33,509 nucleotides of DNA from IDS-8 sp035304345. GTDB taxonomy: Bacteria; Pseudomonadota; Gammaproteobacteria; Steroidobacterales; Woeseiaceae. Every line of letters starts with the position of its first letter. Positions within the stretch are counted from its first letter, which is position 1. A program made the translations under genes and the position numbers. Below are positions 21,854-30,921 of this stretch, one piece after another. The stretch is from assembly GCA_035304345.1 (NCBI GenBank), contig DATGQE010000077.1:1-33509 (forward strand). Reading direction: 5' to 3'. A model generated the notes under the pieces. It did not search any database, had not been told where the DNA came from, and was given only the letters and a program-made list of their open reading frames with translations.

Positions 21854-23481
21854 CTGTTCCCCGTCTCGTAGGTGGCGAGCCGCACCTTCAGCAGGTGCGG
21901 CTGCCCCGAGAAATTCAGCCCCCAGTCCGTCTGGTCGCCGTTCCATACCCGCTCGAACTGCCATTCTCCTTCCTCGAACCTTCCTTCCTCCACGCGCGCC
22001 AGCAGCATCTGCCGGTCGCCGAGCTCCCGGGCCGGCAGGAACGTGACCCGCGCGTGCAGGCCGGCGACCAGGTATTCGCCCGGCGCGAGCTCCGCGATCA
22101 CGGCCCCGCCCGCCGGCGGGTCGTTGCCGCCCGGCGGGGGATTGCCGAACATCGGCCGGCCGTAGCTCACTTCCGCCACCCAGTCGCCGAGCTCGAGCCG
22201 CTGGACACGTGCAGTCTCCCCTTCGTCGCCGGCCGGGGCGTCCGGCTCGGCGACGCCCCACACCCGCCCTTCGAACGCGAGCCGCGGCCATTCCCGCTCC
22301 ATGCGCGCGAACAGCCGGTAGACCTCGACGAAAGGCAGTAGCGTCTCGTCCGCGACCCGCTCCGCCCCGAGGGGATAGTTGGAGTAGTCGCTGTAATCCA
22401 TGCCGAAAGGCGCGAAGCCGATCGCGCCGTGACCCATCGCCGAGAAGAACCAGCGCGCGAACGGCCGGTCGTTGCCGATCTCGGCGACGTAGAGCGGGTT
22501 GCCGGGCCGCGCGTAGAGCTCCATGACGCGCGTCACGATGCGGTGGTCGCGGAAGTAGATGTCGGGCGACAGCATGTCGAGGTGTGGCGCCGCGGACATC
22601 CAGATCGCGAGCACGTTGTCCGTCGGCCCGCCGCTCGAATAGCTGCCCGGCTCTCCCGGGGTGAAGGGGTGGCGCAGCGCGGCATTGGCGTACATCGGCA
22701 GCGGGTACACCGCCTTGCCCGCGGCGGCGACCTCGTCGACGTAGCGGGCGATGTGCCACGCGTGGAAGAACTCGTCCGCGTCGGCGCCGAACACCGTCTG
22801 CCAGTCGCCTCCCTGGAGACCGAGGTCGCGAACGAGCTCCTCCGGTACGCGGCCCCGGAACGCCGCTTCCGCCGTGTGGGAGTAGTCCCGCGCGGAGCCG
22901 TAAGTGCCCGTCTCGTTCTGCACCTGCACCATGATCACGGTCCGCTGCTCGTCGACGCGCTCGAGATGCCGCATCAGCTCCGTGAATGCCCGGCGGTCCG
23001 CCTCCAGCGTGGAGCGGAAATGCGGCGACAGCGAGTCGAGGGTGCGGCCGTCCTTCGTGATCACGCGCGGAAACCGCGCGTTGTCGAGCTTCACCCACTC
23101 CGGTGCATAGCTCGGCCCGTTGTTTTTCCAGGTAGCGAACCACAGGAGCACGAGCCGGAAACCCTGGAGGCGGGCCTCCTGCAGCAGGACGTCGACGAAC
23201 GAGAAGTCGAACCTGCCTTCGCGCGGCTCGACCTGTTCCCAGGCGACGGGAATCACGACCGTGTTGGCGTGCAGCTTCTGCGCGGCCGGCCAGACTTTCG
23301 GCAGCACCGCCGGGTAGTTCGACGAATTGTGCGTCTGCGCGCCGAGGATGAGGAACGGAGCACCGTCCACCATCAGCGCGTAGCGGCCGTCGCGCGCCAC
23401 TATCTCGGGAATCGGTGCGGCCGAAGCCGTCGTGACGAGCAGCATGAACGTCACCAGGAGCAGCAGGCAGGGCGCAGCCAT
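21850..23481 (-). CDS. bgl35A: GH35 beta-galactosidase (xyloglucan type), secreted
   Basis: The 543-residue protein has a signal peptide (1-22) and a GH35 barrel: acid/base Glu190 in VQVQNETGTYG and nucleophile Glu334 in YVAEIGND. The C-terminal part (YLVAGLHARVTF) fits the DUF5597 extension found in this GH35 subgroup, whose characterised member is Cellvibrio japonicus Bgl35A, an exo-beta-galactosidase acting on galactosylated xyloglucan side chains. Its product, galactose, matches the divergent galactose-import and DeLey-Doudoroff genes. I chose the ATG at 23481 at the signal peptide; GAGG lies 3 bases upstream, and a GTG at 23484 is an alternative. The gene lies 53 bases after the TonB receptor and overlaps xyl31A by 4 bases. 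Confidence 0.93.
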   Translation of the reverse strand: MAAPCLLLLVTFMLLVTTASAAPIPEIVARDGRYALMVDGAPFLILGAQTHNSSNYPAVLPKVWPAAQKLHANTVVIPVAWEQVEPREGRFDFSFVDVLLQEARLQGFRLVLLWFATWKNNGPSYAPEWVKLDNARFPRVITKDGRTLDSLSPHFRSTLEADRRAFTELMRHLERVDEQRTVIMVQVQNETGTYGSARDYSHTAEAAFRGRVPEELVRDLGLQGGDWQTVFGADADEFFHAWHIARYVDEVAAAGKAVYPLPMYANAALRHPFTPGEPGSYSSGGPTDNVLAIWMSAAPHLDMLSPDIYFRDHRIVTRVMELYARPGNPLYVAEIGNDRPFARWFFSAMGHGAIGFAPFGMDYSDYSNYPLGAERVADETLLPFVEVYRLFARMEREWPRLAFEGRVWGVAEPDAPAGDEGETARVQRLELGDWVAEVSYGRPMFGNPPPGGNDPPAGGAVIAELAPGEYLVAGLHARVTFLPARELGDRQMLLARVEEGRFEEGEWQFERVWNGDQTDWGLNFSGQPHLLKVRLATYETGNR

Positions 23482-23534
23482 CACCCTCGCCACGTGCCGG
23501 GCGTGTCCCTGAGACAACACTTTGCAACCTCGCG

Positions 23535-26420
23535 TCAATCGAAGGTCGTGCTGACCCGGATGATGTAGGTCGTGTCGTTGACGTACGAGCTCTCGTGGCT
23601 GCCCGCGGCGTTCTGCTCGGCGATCAGGACGGTCTCCGCGTTCGTCAGGTTGATGGCCTGGAGGCTCACGTTCCAGTTGTCGTTGAACCGGTATTCGATC
23701 GACGCATCGAGCTGGCCGTAGTCGTCGTTGTACACGGGGAGCCGCCACAGGCCGTTGGTATCGCCGTTCCACCCGTTCGGGCCGACGGCCATCAGGAACT
23801 TGCTCCGCCAGTTGTACGCGAGCCGCGTGGAGACCGGCCCCAGCTCGTAGATGGCGGTGAAGTTGTAGGCGTTCTTCGACAACCCGACCAGCGGCAGCGG
23901 GCCGTAGGTCGTGAAGTCGGTGTCCACCGGCTGCGAGACGTCCGTGAGCACCATGTCGCTGTCGATGTACGTGTACGTGGCATCGACGCCAAACCCGTTG
24001 AACGGGTACGGCAGGGCATCGAAGAACTTCTTGACGCCGAGCTCCATCCCCTTGAGATCGCCGCTGCCCTCGTTCGTGGGCTGGGTCACGGAGTAGACGA
24101 ACCCGCCGTACTCCTCCTCGGTGAAGCTGCGGTTGATCAGGCCGTCGATGTCCTTGTAGAACAGGTTGACGTGCGCCATGCCGCCGGTTTCGCTGAAGTA
24201 CCATTCCAGCGAGAGGTCGAACTGGTCCGCTTCCACCGGCTCCAGCCGCGGGTTGTCCCACAGGTCGGCGCTGAGGATGAAATCGTCCAGGCTCGGCCCG
24301 TCCTCCAGCGTCATCCCGCTCGGCAGGGCCGCGCTCAGGATGCGGTAGGCCTGCAGGTCGCCGAACGGCGGCCGCGATATCGCGCGCGAAGCCGCGAAGC
24401 GCAGCACCAGGTCGTCGCGCAGCAAGAACCTGAGGTTGAGGCTCGGCAGCACGTTCGTATAGCGGTTCTCCGCGGCGATCGGCTCTGGCTCGCGGAAGAA
24501 GGCCATCGTGCCGTCCGTGTCGGTGACCGTGCTCGGGTAGACCACCCATCCGTCCGTGGAGATCTCCGTGCGAACGACGCGCACGCCGATATTGCCGTCC
24601 ACCGGGACGGCGAGATCGTCCCACCCGAAGTAGAGCATCGCGTAGGCGGCGCGCGTCTTCTCGTCCTGTACGTTCGTGAACTCGGGGTCATCGGGATCGC
24701 GCGGCATGATCGCCCCGTAGCAGCACAGGTAGTTGCCCGAGTCGGCGGCCTCCTGGTGCAGGTCGAGATAGGTCTGGGGAAAGCCCGCAGCCAGCAGTGC
24801 CGTCGGCGTCATGAACACGCCCGGGTGGACGCCGTCACCCTTGTAGAAATTGTCCAGCCGGTTGAGGCTGAGATAGGACGGATCCGCGCTCGGCATGGAC
24901 TCGAGCGCCCAGCCGAGCATCCAGGTCTGGTAGATCGGCTGCCAGTCGTAACCGGTGTCGTGGTTCTCGGAGGTCGTGTCGGTGAAGCGCACGCCGAACT
25001 TCGCCGCCCGGAACACCGGGTGCCCGAGCTCGACCTCCGCGTCCAGCCGCAGCGCCTTCTCGTCCGCCTCGTTGTCCGTGCGGTTGTCCATGGTGAAGGC
25101 CATGTAATAGTTGCCCGGATCGCCGAGGAAGGCCGTGTTGGTCTGCATCTGCGGCCGGTCGCCCGTGAGGTCCACATCGAGGTAGTCGACCTGCACGCCC
25201 GAGGCGACCGTCGAATCGAGACTCTCGGTGGTTGCCTTGACGTACTGCAGGTCCAGGCTCAGCAGCCAGCGCTCGCCGGCACGCCAGGCGACGTTGTAGG
25301 AGACGTCCGTCGTGTCGGAATCGCGGTCCTGGAAGCGCTCGGCGGCGCCCAGCGGGATGCCGCCGGTGACCGAGGCGAGGCGTCCGCGACGGAAGATGCT
25401 GTTCTCGTATTCGAAATCGGTACCGGCCGCCGGGATGATGTCGAATGGCCAGTTATCGACGAAGATGGAGCTTTCGTCCCAGCGCTCCTCGTAGCGGCTG
25501 TTGAACGCCTGCAGGTACATCTCGACGTCGTCGTTCACGCGCCACTGCAGGACGCCGTAGGCGCCCCAGCGCTCGCGGTCGAATTCGTAGCTGCGCCAGT
25601 CGGCGCCGCGCGGCACGTACACCGTCTGCCCGGGAACGAGGTCCGTGCGCGGGAAAAACGCACGCGAGTACACGCCATCGGTGCGGGTCGCCGCCTCCGA
25701 GTACGCGACGTCGAAGAGCACGCCGAGCTCACCCCCGCCTGCCGTCCAACGGTTGCTCAGGAGAACGGACGCCGAGGGACTGAGCTCCTCGATGAAATCC
25801 CCGTAATTGCCCTCGGTGGTCGCCGCGAGCTGGAAGCCGGAATAGTCGAAAGGCTTTTTCGTGATCAGGTTGACCGTACCGCCGATGCCGCCTTCGATCA
25901 GATCCGCGCTCTGGTTCTTGTACACGTCGACGCGCTGCAACAGCTCGGGGGGCACGTCCTGGAAGCTGAGCGCGCGGCCCCCGTCCGCGGTGAAACTGTC
26001 GCGTCCGTTCAGCTCGCTCCTCACCATCGTGAGGCCGCGCACCATCACGCCGGAGCCTTCGGCCGAGAAGTGCTCGGGATCGTTAAGCTCCTTGAAATGC
26101 GTGATCGACACGCCGGGGATCCGCTGCAGCGCCTCGGTGACGCTGCGGTCCGGCAGCTTGCCGATGTCGGTGGCGACGATGCTGTCGACGATCTGCTCGG
26201 CGTCGCGCTTGATCGCCTGCGCGGACATGATGCTGGCGCGCTGCGCCGTCACGACGATTTCCTCGACGCGCTCGCGCTCGCGCTCGTTCTCGTCCTCGTC
26301 CTCGTCCGCCTGCCTGGCACCGACGGGCGTACTCGCCACGACGAGCGCGACGGCGGCGGCCGCCGCGAATCCACCCGCCCGGAAGACGAACCCCTTCTCT
26401 ACCCCCACTTGCTCGTTCAT
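23535..26420 (-). CDS. TonB-dependent receptor for xyloglucan oligosaccharides (CarB-type)
   Basis: The 961-residue outer-membrane receptor has a signal peptide (about 11-36), a highly charged Asp/Glu/Arg linker (38-54), a TonB box VEEIVVTAQRAS, a plug with LPDRSVTEALQRIPGVSI and IEGGIGGTVNLITKKPFD, and a barrel ending in STTFD. The plug belongs to the Xanthomonas/Caulobacter-type receptor family (TIGR01782) that imports plant oligosaccharides; there is no STN domain. An AGGAG 6 bases before the ATG decides the start. It lies between the GH95 and GH35 genes in one operon, which assigns it to fucogalacto-xyloglucan oligosaccharides by context. The pair CysCys in YLCCYGA is in an extracellular loop region and might form a vicinal disulfide or pin a loop. 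Confidence 0.95.
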   Translation of the reverse strand: MNEQVGVEKGFVFRAGGFAAAAAVALVVASTPVGARQADEDEDENERERERVEEIVVTAQRASIMSAQAIKRDAEQIVDSIVATDIGKLPDRSVTEALQRIPGVSITHFKELNDPEHFSAEGSGVMVRGLTMVRSELNGRDSFTADGGRALSFQDVPPELLQRVDVYKNQSADLIEGGIGGTVNLITKKPFDYSGFQLAATTEGNYGDFIEELSPSASVLLSNRWTAGGGELGVLFDVAYSEAATRTDGVYSRAFFPRTDLVPGQTVYVPRGADWRSYEFDRERWGAYGVLQWRVNDDVEMYLQAFNSRYEERWDESSIFVDNWPFDIIPAAGTDFEYENSIFRRGRLASVTGGIPLGAAERFQDRDSDTTDVSYNVAWRAGERWLLSLDLQYVKATTESLDSTVASGVQVDYLDVDLTGDRPQMQTNTAFLGDPGNYYMAFTMDNRTDNEADEKALRLDAEVELGHPVFRAAKFGVRFTDTTSENHDTGYDWQPIYQTWMLGWALESMPSADPSYLSLNRLDNFYKGDGVHPGVFMTPTALLAAGFPQTYLDLHQEAADSGNYLCCYGAIMPRDPDDPEFTNVQDEKTRAAYAMLYFGWDDLAVPVDGNIGVRVVRTEISTDGWVVYPSTVTDTDGTMAFFREPEPIAAENRYTNVLPSLNLRFLLRDDLVLRFAASRAISRPPFGDLQAYRILSAALPSGMTLEDGPSLDDFILSADLWDNPRLEPVEADQFDLSLEWYFSETGGMAHVNLFYKDIDGLINRSFTEEEYGGFVYSVTQPTNEGSGDLKGMELGVKKFFDALPYPFNGFGVDATYTYIDSDMVLTDVSQPVDTDFTTYGPLPLVGLSKNAYNFTAIYELGPVSTRLAYNWRSKFLMAVGPNGWNGDTNGLWRLPVYNDDYGQLDASIEYRFNDNWNVSLQAINLTNAETVLIAEQNAAGSHESSYVNDTTYIIRVSTTFD

Positions 26421-26476
26421 CACTGGCTCCTGACGTTGCCGCCGCGAGGCGGCCGCTGCTTTTGCATTCGTATTCG

Positions 26477-28954
26477 TTACCCCGCCTGTGCCGGCACGGC
26501 GTCGCACTGCGCAACGAGCCGGCACTCCGTTCCCCCGCGCAGCGTGAGGGCGGTGACGCGTCCGTCGGCCGCGCGGGAAAGCGCGCAACCCTCGCTCGCC
26601 AGGCACGCCGGGAACGACCGCGCCGCGCGCAGGCCAAGCTTCACGTCCTTCCGCGGCACCAGCCGGGCGGACTCGAGCCGCCCTTCCCTCCAGGCGATGT
26701 CGACGGTCACGCCGCCGCGCGCCCGGAGCCCCGTCACGGACCCGGCCGGCCAGGCGGCCGGCAATGCCGGGAGCAGGTGCAGCTCGCCGCCGTGCGACTG
26801 GAGCAGCATCTCGGCCATGCCGGCCGTCGCGCCGAAGTTGCCGTCGATCTGGAACGGCGGGTGCGTGCTCCACAGGTTCGGCAGCGTGCTGTCGCGAAGT
26901 TGGCCCGCGAGCAGCGCGTGCGCGCGATCGCCGTCCCCGAGCCGCGCCCACAGCGCGATCTTCCACGCGCGGCTCCAGCCGGTGCCGCCGTCGCCGCGCG
27001 CCTCGAGCGAGACGCGCGCCGCGGCGAGAAGAGCCGAGTCGGCGGCAGGCCCGAGCCCGCGCCCCGGGTACAGCGCATAGAGGTGCGAAACGTGGCGATG
27101 CCGGTCGTCCGGGTCGTCGCGGTCCTCCTTCCACTCCTTGAGCTGCCCCCACGAACCGACCTCCAGGCCCGGGTCGAGCCGTGCGCGCACGGCCGCGACT
27201 TCGCGCGCGAATGCCGTATCGCCGACGACCCCCGCCGCGCGCTCCGTGCTTTCGAGCAGCTCGTGCACGATCTGTTGCGACATGGCCGCACCCGCCGTGA
27301 AGTCCCCGTGCTCGGGGGAGTAGCTGGGACTCACGACGAGGCGGCCGTCGCGTCGATCGGTGACCAAGCCGTCGAGCCAGGTGAGCGCCGCGGCCTTCAT
27401 CACCGGATACGCGCGCTCATGCAGGAAGGTTTCGTCACCCGAAAAGAGGTAATGCTCCCAGAAGTGCTGCGCCAACCAGGCGCCCGCCTCCGGCTGCCAG
27501 AAGGCGGTCGGCCAGTCGATGACGCCGGAAAACCCCCAAACGTTGGTGTTCAAAAACAGCGTGAAGCCGCGCGCGCCGAGCAGGCGCTCCGCCGCGAGCC
27601 GGCCCGGCGGGAGGAGCGACTCCACGAAATCGAACAGCGGCCGCGCAGTTTCGGCGAGGTTCGCGACCTCCGCCGGCCAGTAATTCATCTGCAGGTTGAC
27701 GTTGACGTGGTAATCGGCGTTCCACGGCGGCGCCGCGTGCGGGTTCCACACCCCCTGCAGGTTCGCCGGCAGCGAGCCTTCCCGCGACGAAGCAATGAGC
27801 AGGTAGCGGCCGTACTGGAAGTACAGCGCTTCGAGCGCGCGATCGGCGGCGGCGGCGTTGCCGTAGGCGGCGAGGCGGCGGTCGAGCGTGGCCGGCGGCG
27901 CCGTGCCCGCGAGGTCGAGCCGCACGCGATCGAACAGCGCGCGGTGATCGCCGACATGCCGCTCGAGCAGGTCTTCGTACCCGCGCTCACGCGCCGCTTC
28001 CACGCGCGCGGCGACCTCCGGCCGCGGATCCGCACCTCGGTAGCGCGGAAAGCGTGGGGCGTAATCCGTGGCCGCGGCGAGGATCAGCGTCGCGCCGTCG
28101 GCTCCTTCGAGGTGCAGCACCTCGTCCCGGACGTCGATCCGGCCGCCCTCCGGCAGCACGGCGAGCGCCGCCGCGTACGCGAGGCCGTTGTCGTCGAGCG
28201 CGCCGTGCACCGCGAGGCCGTTGCGATCGGCGACGGTGGCGACGCTGCGGTTGCCCGGGACGTCGAAGCGCACGCCGAACGCCAGCGCCCCCGGCCGATC
28301 GGCATCCAGGCGCACCACGACGACGCCGTCCGGCCAGCTCGCGAAATAGGTGCGCCGGTACGCGACGCCGCCGGCGCGGTAACCGACCTGCGCGACGCCG
28401 TCGGCGAGAGCGAGCGTGCGGCGATATTCCGTCGCCGCCGGCGCATGCGCGAAATCGAGCACGAGCTCGCCGAAACTTTGGTACGCGCCGTAGCCGCGCG
28501 CCGCGCGCCCCAGCTCTTCGGCGACGGTTTCGGGCGGGAGCGCGCCGTGCCGCTCGAGCTCGTCCCGGATCGCCGCGAGCGCGGCGGCGGCGGGTGTGTC
28601 GGGCAGCCCGAAATCGTAGCCGTCCTGCGAGCCCGGACCGCCCGTCCAGAGGGTCTTCTCGTTGAACTGCAGGCGGTCCTGCGGCACGCCGCCGGCCACG
28701 GCCGCTCCCATGGCGCCGTTGCCGATCGGCAGGACCTCGCTTTCCCAGTCCGCGGCGGGACGATCGAGTTCGAGCACGAGTGCCTGCGGGGCCGCACCGG
28801 CTGCGCCGGCCAGCGCGGTACACGCGAGGAACGCCAGGCCGGCCGCCGCCCGCCGGCGCCTGCACGTCGCCCTTGCCCCCGGATCCTGGAGCGTGCTGCC
28901 GGGCGCCGTCCCTGTGCCCGGGTTCATTGCGGGTACTCTCACCCCTGAGCGCAT
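26477..28954 (-). CDS. afc95A: GH95 alpha-L-fucosidase, secreted
   Basis: The 825-residue protein is a glycoside hydrolase family 95 enzyme (LPIGNGAMGAAV, LQFNEKTLWTGGPG). The catalytic region shows WNADYHVNVNLQMNYWPAE with Asn418 and Asn420, the acid Glu548 in YSPEHGDF, and IDGNFG near the C-terminus, corresponding to the Asn/Asn/Glu/Asp set of the bifidobacterial 1,2-alpha-L-fucosidase. It removes the terminal fucose of xyloglucan side chains, as Afc95A does in Cellvibrio japonicus. A signal peptide with an Arg-rich n-region lies at about 30-55. The ATG at 28954 has GGAGG at 10 bases; an ATG at 28927 is an alternative. It is the first gene of the minus-strand operon and faces the gntR-dgo operon across 197 bases. 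Confidence 0.94.
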   Translation of the reverse strand: MRSGVRVPAMNPGTGTAPGSTLQDPGARATCRRRRAAAGLAFLACTALAGAAGAAPQALVLELDRPAADWESEVLPIGNGAMGAAVAGGVPQDRLQFNEKTLWTGGPGSQDGYDFGLPDTPAAAALAAIRDELERHGALPPETVAEELGRAARGYGAYQSFGELVLDFAHAPAATEYRRTLALADGVAQVGYRAGGVAYRRTYFASWPDGVVVVRLDADRPGALAFGVRFDVPGNRSVATVADRNGLAVHGALDDNGLAYAAALAVLPEGGRIDVRDEVLHLEGADGATLILAAATDYAPRFPRYRGADPRPEVAARVEAARERGYEDLLERHVGDHRALFDRVRLDLAGTAPPATLDRRLAAYGNAAAADRALEALYFQYGRYLLIASSREGSLPANLQGVWNPHAAPPWNADYHVNVNLQMNYWPAEVANLAETARPLFDFVESLLPPGRLAAERLLGARGFTLFLNTNVWGFSGVIDWPTAFWQPEAGAWLAQHFWEHYLFSGDETFLHERAYPVMKAAALTWLDGLVTDRRDGRLVVSPSYSPEHGDFTAGAAMSQQIVHELLESTERAAGVVGDTAFAREVAAVRARLDPGLEVGSWGQLKEWKEDRDDPDDRHRHVSHLYALYPGRGLGPAADSALLAAARVSLEARGDGGTGWSRAWKIALWARLGDGDRAHALLAGQLRDSTLPNLWSTHPPFQIDGNFGATAGMAEMLLQSHGGELHLLPALPAAWPAGSVTGLRARGGVTVDIAWREGRLESARLVPRKDVKLGLRAARSFPACLASEGCALSRAADGRVTALTLRGGTECRLVAQCDAVPAQAG

Positions 28955-29017
28955 CGGCCCGGATCCTCCCGCCCCTCAGGACCTTGGGAACGCTACCATG
29001 GAGGCGCGGCTTTTACA

Positions 29018-29045
29018 ATATTTATCCGAACAATCAGATAAAAAT
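29018..29045. promoter_or_regulatory. Inverted repeat in the xyloglucan/galactonate divergent control region
   Basis: TTTATC (29021-29026) and GATAAA (29037-29042) form an inverted repeat with a 10-base spacer, extended to 8 of 9 pairs with the flanking ATA/AAT. It lies in an AT-rich patch 64-91 bases before the GH95 start. On the minus strand TCGATT and GATAAA at 16 bases spacing overlap it as a weak promoter, so a protein bound here could repress or switch the operon. Confidence 0.5.
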
Positions 29046-29091
29046 CGACGGAAACCGGCGCGTTCCTGCGTGCGGGACACCGGACCGAGGC

Positions 29092-29123
29092 TGTGATAAA
29101 GTTCATTCATATGATCAATCACA
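29092..29123. promoter_or_regulatory. Second AT-rich operator/promoter patch before gntR
   Basis: TGTGAT (29092-29097) and ATCACA (29118-29123) are inverted copies with a 20-base spacer. Between them lie TATGAT (29110-29115), a good -10 for gntR, and the palindromes CATATG and TGATCA. GntR/FadR regulators usually bind such short inverted sites beside their own gene, so autoregulation is likely. The spacing is too wide for a CRP site. Confidence 0.4.
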
Positions 29124-29151
29124 TTAGCTGCTCCGGGCGCGACCGCGGGCC

Positions 29152-29928
29152 ATGGCGCTGAAGGAACCGGACCCGGCCGAGCGGCGCACGCGGCTCGGGC
29201 GCAACCTGACCTGGGGCCTGCTCGACGCGCTCGGGCGCTCGATCGTCATCGGGCACTACGACACGCGCCCGTTTCCCACCGAGGCGGACCTCGCCCGCCA
29301 GCACGGGGTGAGCCGCTCGGTCACGCGCGAAGCGGTGAAGATGCTCACGGCCAAGGGACTGCTCACCGCCCGCCCCCGCCAGGGCACGATCGTGCAGCCG
29401 AGCGAACAGTGGAACCTGTTCGACCCCGACGTGCTGCGCTGGCTGCTCGAGCGCAAGTTCTCGGTCGAGCTCCTGCGCCACTTCAACCAGCTCCGGGTGG
29501 CGATCGAGCCCGAGGCCGCGGCCCTCGCCGCAACCCATGCCGATGCCGACGACCGGCGCGCGATCCAGCACGGCCTCGAACGGATGAAGGCGGCCGAGGA
29601 AGGCAACGACGACACGCTCGACGCCGACATCGCGTTTCACGTCGCCATCCTGCTCGCGTCGAAGAACCCGTTCTACGCGCAGTTCAGGGACGTCGTCTCG
29701 ACCGCGCTGAGGAGCTCGATCCGGTTCACGAACCGCATCGTCGGGCGCTCCGCGAGCGTCGCCGATCACGCCGCGGTCAGCGACGCGATCGCCCGGGGTC
29801 ATGCGGAAGGCGCCTACGTCGCCATGAAGAAGATCATCAGGGACGTGCTGGAGCTGATCGAGTCGGTGGAGCAGAACGCGGCCCCACCGCGACCGGACGG
29901 TGTGGAAGGAGGCCATGCAACGCCGTGA
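29152..29928 (+). CDS. GntR/FadR-family transcriptional regulator (DgoR-like)
   Basis: The 258-residue protein has an N-terminal winged helix of the GntR type (PFPTEADLARQHGVSRSVTREAVKMLTAKGLLTARPRQGTIV in pieces, about 40-81) and a C-terminal helical FCD ligand-binding domain (about 100-245; LRVAIEPEAAALAA, DADIAFHVAILLASKNPFYAQF, DHAAVSDAIARG). Galactonate and related sugar-acid operons are commonly controlled by such regulators, for example DgoR, and dgoK/dgoA follow here. It may also control the divergent xyloglucan operon, since both start from the same 197-base region. The ribosome site is weak. The effector is probably galactonate or 2-dehydro-3-deoxygalactonate. Confidence 0.92.
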   Translation: MALKEPDPAERRTRLGRNLTWGLLDALGRSIVIGHYDTRPFPTEADLARQHGVSRSVTREAVKMLTAKGLLTARPRQGTIVQPSEQWNLFDPDVLRWLLERKFSVELLRHFNQLRVAIEPEAAALAATHADADDRRAIQHGLERMKAAEEGNDDTLDADIAFHVAILLASKNPFYAQFRDVVSTALRSSIRFTNRIVGRSASVADHAAVSDAIARGHAEGAYVAMKKIIRDVLELIESVEQNAAPPRPDGVEGGHATP

Positions 29929-30005
29929 CGCCAGAACGCCCGGGGCAGTTCTGCCGAAGGCGACGGGCGCCGTGAACGGCTCGGGCTGAGGGAGGCGCAG
30001 GCGGG

Positions 30006-30920
30006 GTGCAGTACGTCGCGGGGGACTGGGGGACGAGCCGCCTTCGGCTGTGGCGGGTGATCGACGGCCGGATCGCCGCTGCGGCAACCGGACCGGGCAT
30101 CGCGGCGCTCGGAGACCTTCCCGCGGCGGCGCGCGCGGCGCAGCTCGCCGCGCTGCTGCCCGCAGCCGGCAACGATCGGACGCGGCCGCGGGTGCTGCTC
30201 GCCGGCATGGCCGGCTCGCGCAACGGCCTGGTCGAAGCCCCTTACGTGCGCCTGCCCGCCGATCGGGCGGCCTGGCAGGCCGCGGCATGCCGGCGCCGGC
30301 TCGGCGGCCTCGACCTGACGATCGCCGCCGGGGTCGCGGCAGCGGACGGCGCACGCCCCGACGTGATGCGCGGCGAGGAGACCCAGCTTTTCGGCGCGCT
30401 CCGGCTCGCGCCCGCACTCCGCTCCCGGTCCCGGCTCGCCGTGCTCCCGGGCACGCACAGCAAGTGGGTGGCGATCGAGGATTGTGTCATTCGCGCTTTC
30501 CGCACGTGCATGACGGGCGAGCTCTACGAGCTGCTCGCCCGGCGCTCGACACTGGTGGTCTCACCGACGCCGACCACGGCGTCCGACGCGGCCGAAGAAG
30601 AGGCGGGATTCGAGGCCGGGCTGGCGCGTGCCGGCACTGCCGGCTTCGCGGGACTGTTCGAAGCGCGTGCCGCGCAGCTCCTCGACGGGCGTTCGCCGTC
30701 GTGGGCGGCAGGCTGGCTGTCGGGCTTTCTGGTCGGCAGCGAAATCCGCGAGCTCGCGCCCACCTTCGGCGAGCCCGCGAGCGTGCATCTCGTCGCCGAC
30801 GGCACGCTCGCGGCGCGCTACGCGCGCGCGCTCGCGCATGCCGGCATCGCGGCGCAAACCCTGGATCCCGCAACCTGCACGATCGCCGGGCTTGAGCTCC
30901 TCCTCGAGGAGGCAGGCTGA
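30006..30920 (+). CDS. dgoK: 2-dehydro-3-deoxygalactonokinase
   Basis: The 304-residue kinase phosphorylates 2-dehydro-3-deoxy-D-galactonate at C6 with ATP, the third step of the DeLey-Doudoroff galactose pathway. Family marks (PF05035) are the N-terminal phosphate motif GDWGTSRLRLW, the GMAGSRNG loop, MRGEETQLFGAL, LPGTHSKWV and the C-terminal HLVADGTLAARYARAL. The start is GTG at 30006 with GGAGG about 10 bases upstream, directly at the first conserved residues. It lies 77 bases after gntR and 1 base before dgoA, so it is in one operon with them. Confidence 0.94.
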   Translation: MQYVAGDWGTSRLRLWRVIDGRIAAAATGPGIAALGDLPAAARAAQLAALLPAAGNDRTRPRVLLAGMAGSRNGLVEAPYVRLPADRAAWQAAACRRRLGGLDLTIAAGVAAADGARPDVMRGEETQLFGALRLAPALRSRSRLAVLPGTHSKWVAIEDCVIRAFRTCMTGELYELLARRSTLVVSPTPTTASDAAEEEAGFEAGLARAGTAGFAGLFEARAAQLLDGRSPSWAAGWLSGFLVGSEIRELAPTFGEPASVHLVADGTLAARYARALAHAGIAAQTLDPATCTIAGLELLLEEAG

Positions 30921-30921
30921 C

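Noticed and set aside
18872..23527. A single open frame of 1551 codons that could be read as one giant fused glycosidase
   Set aside because: The upstream part is out of frame with the GH35 gene that truly occupies 21850-23481 and is low-complexity Arg/Ala/Gly sequence. The GH31 protein starts at 21853, with a ribosome site and ATGA overlap.
23595..27080. A 1161-codon plus-strand frame opposite the TonB receptor
   Set aside because: It is a GC-rich shadow frame with Arg/Val/His-rich sequence, no domain and no ribosome site. The opposite strand has a clear receptor.
29092..29123. A CRP-type site from the TGTGA and TCACA pair
   Set aside because: The half-sites are 22 bases apart instead of 6, so CRP could not bind them as one dimer site.
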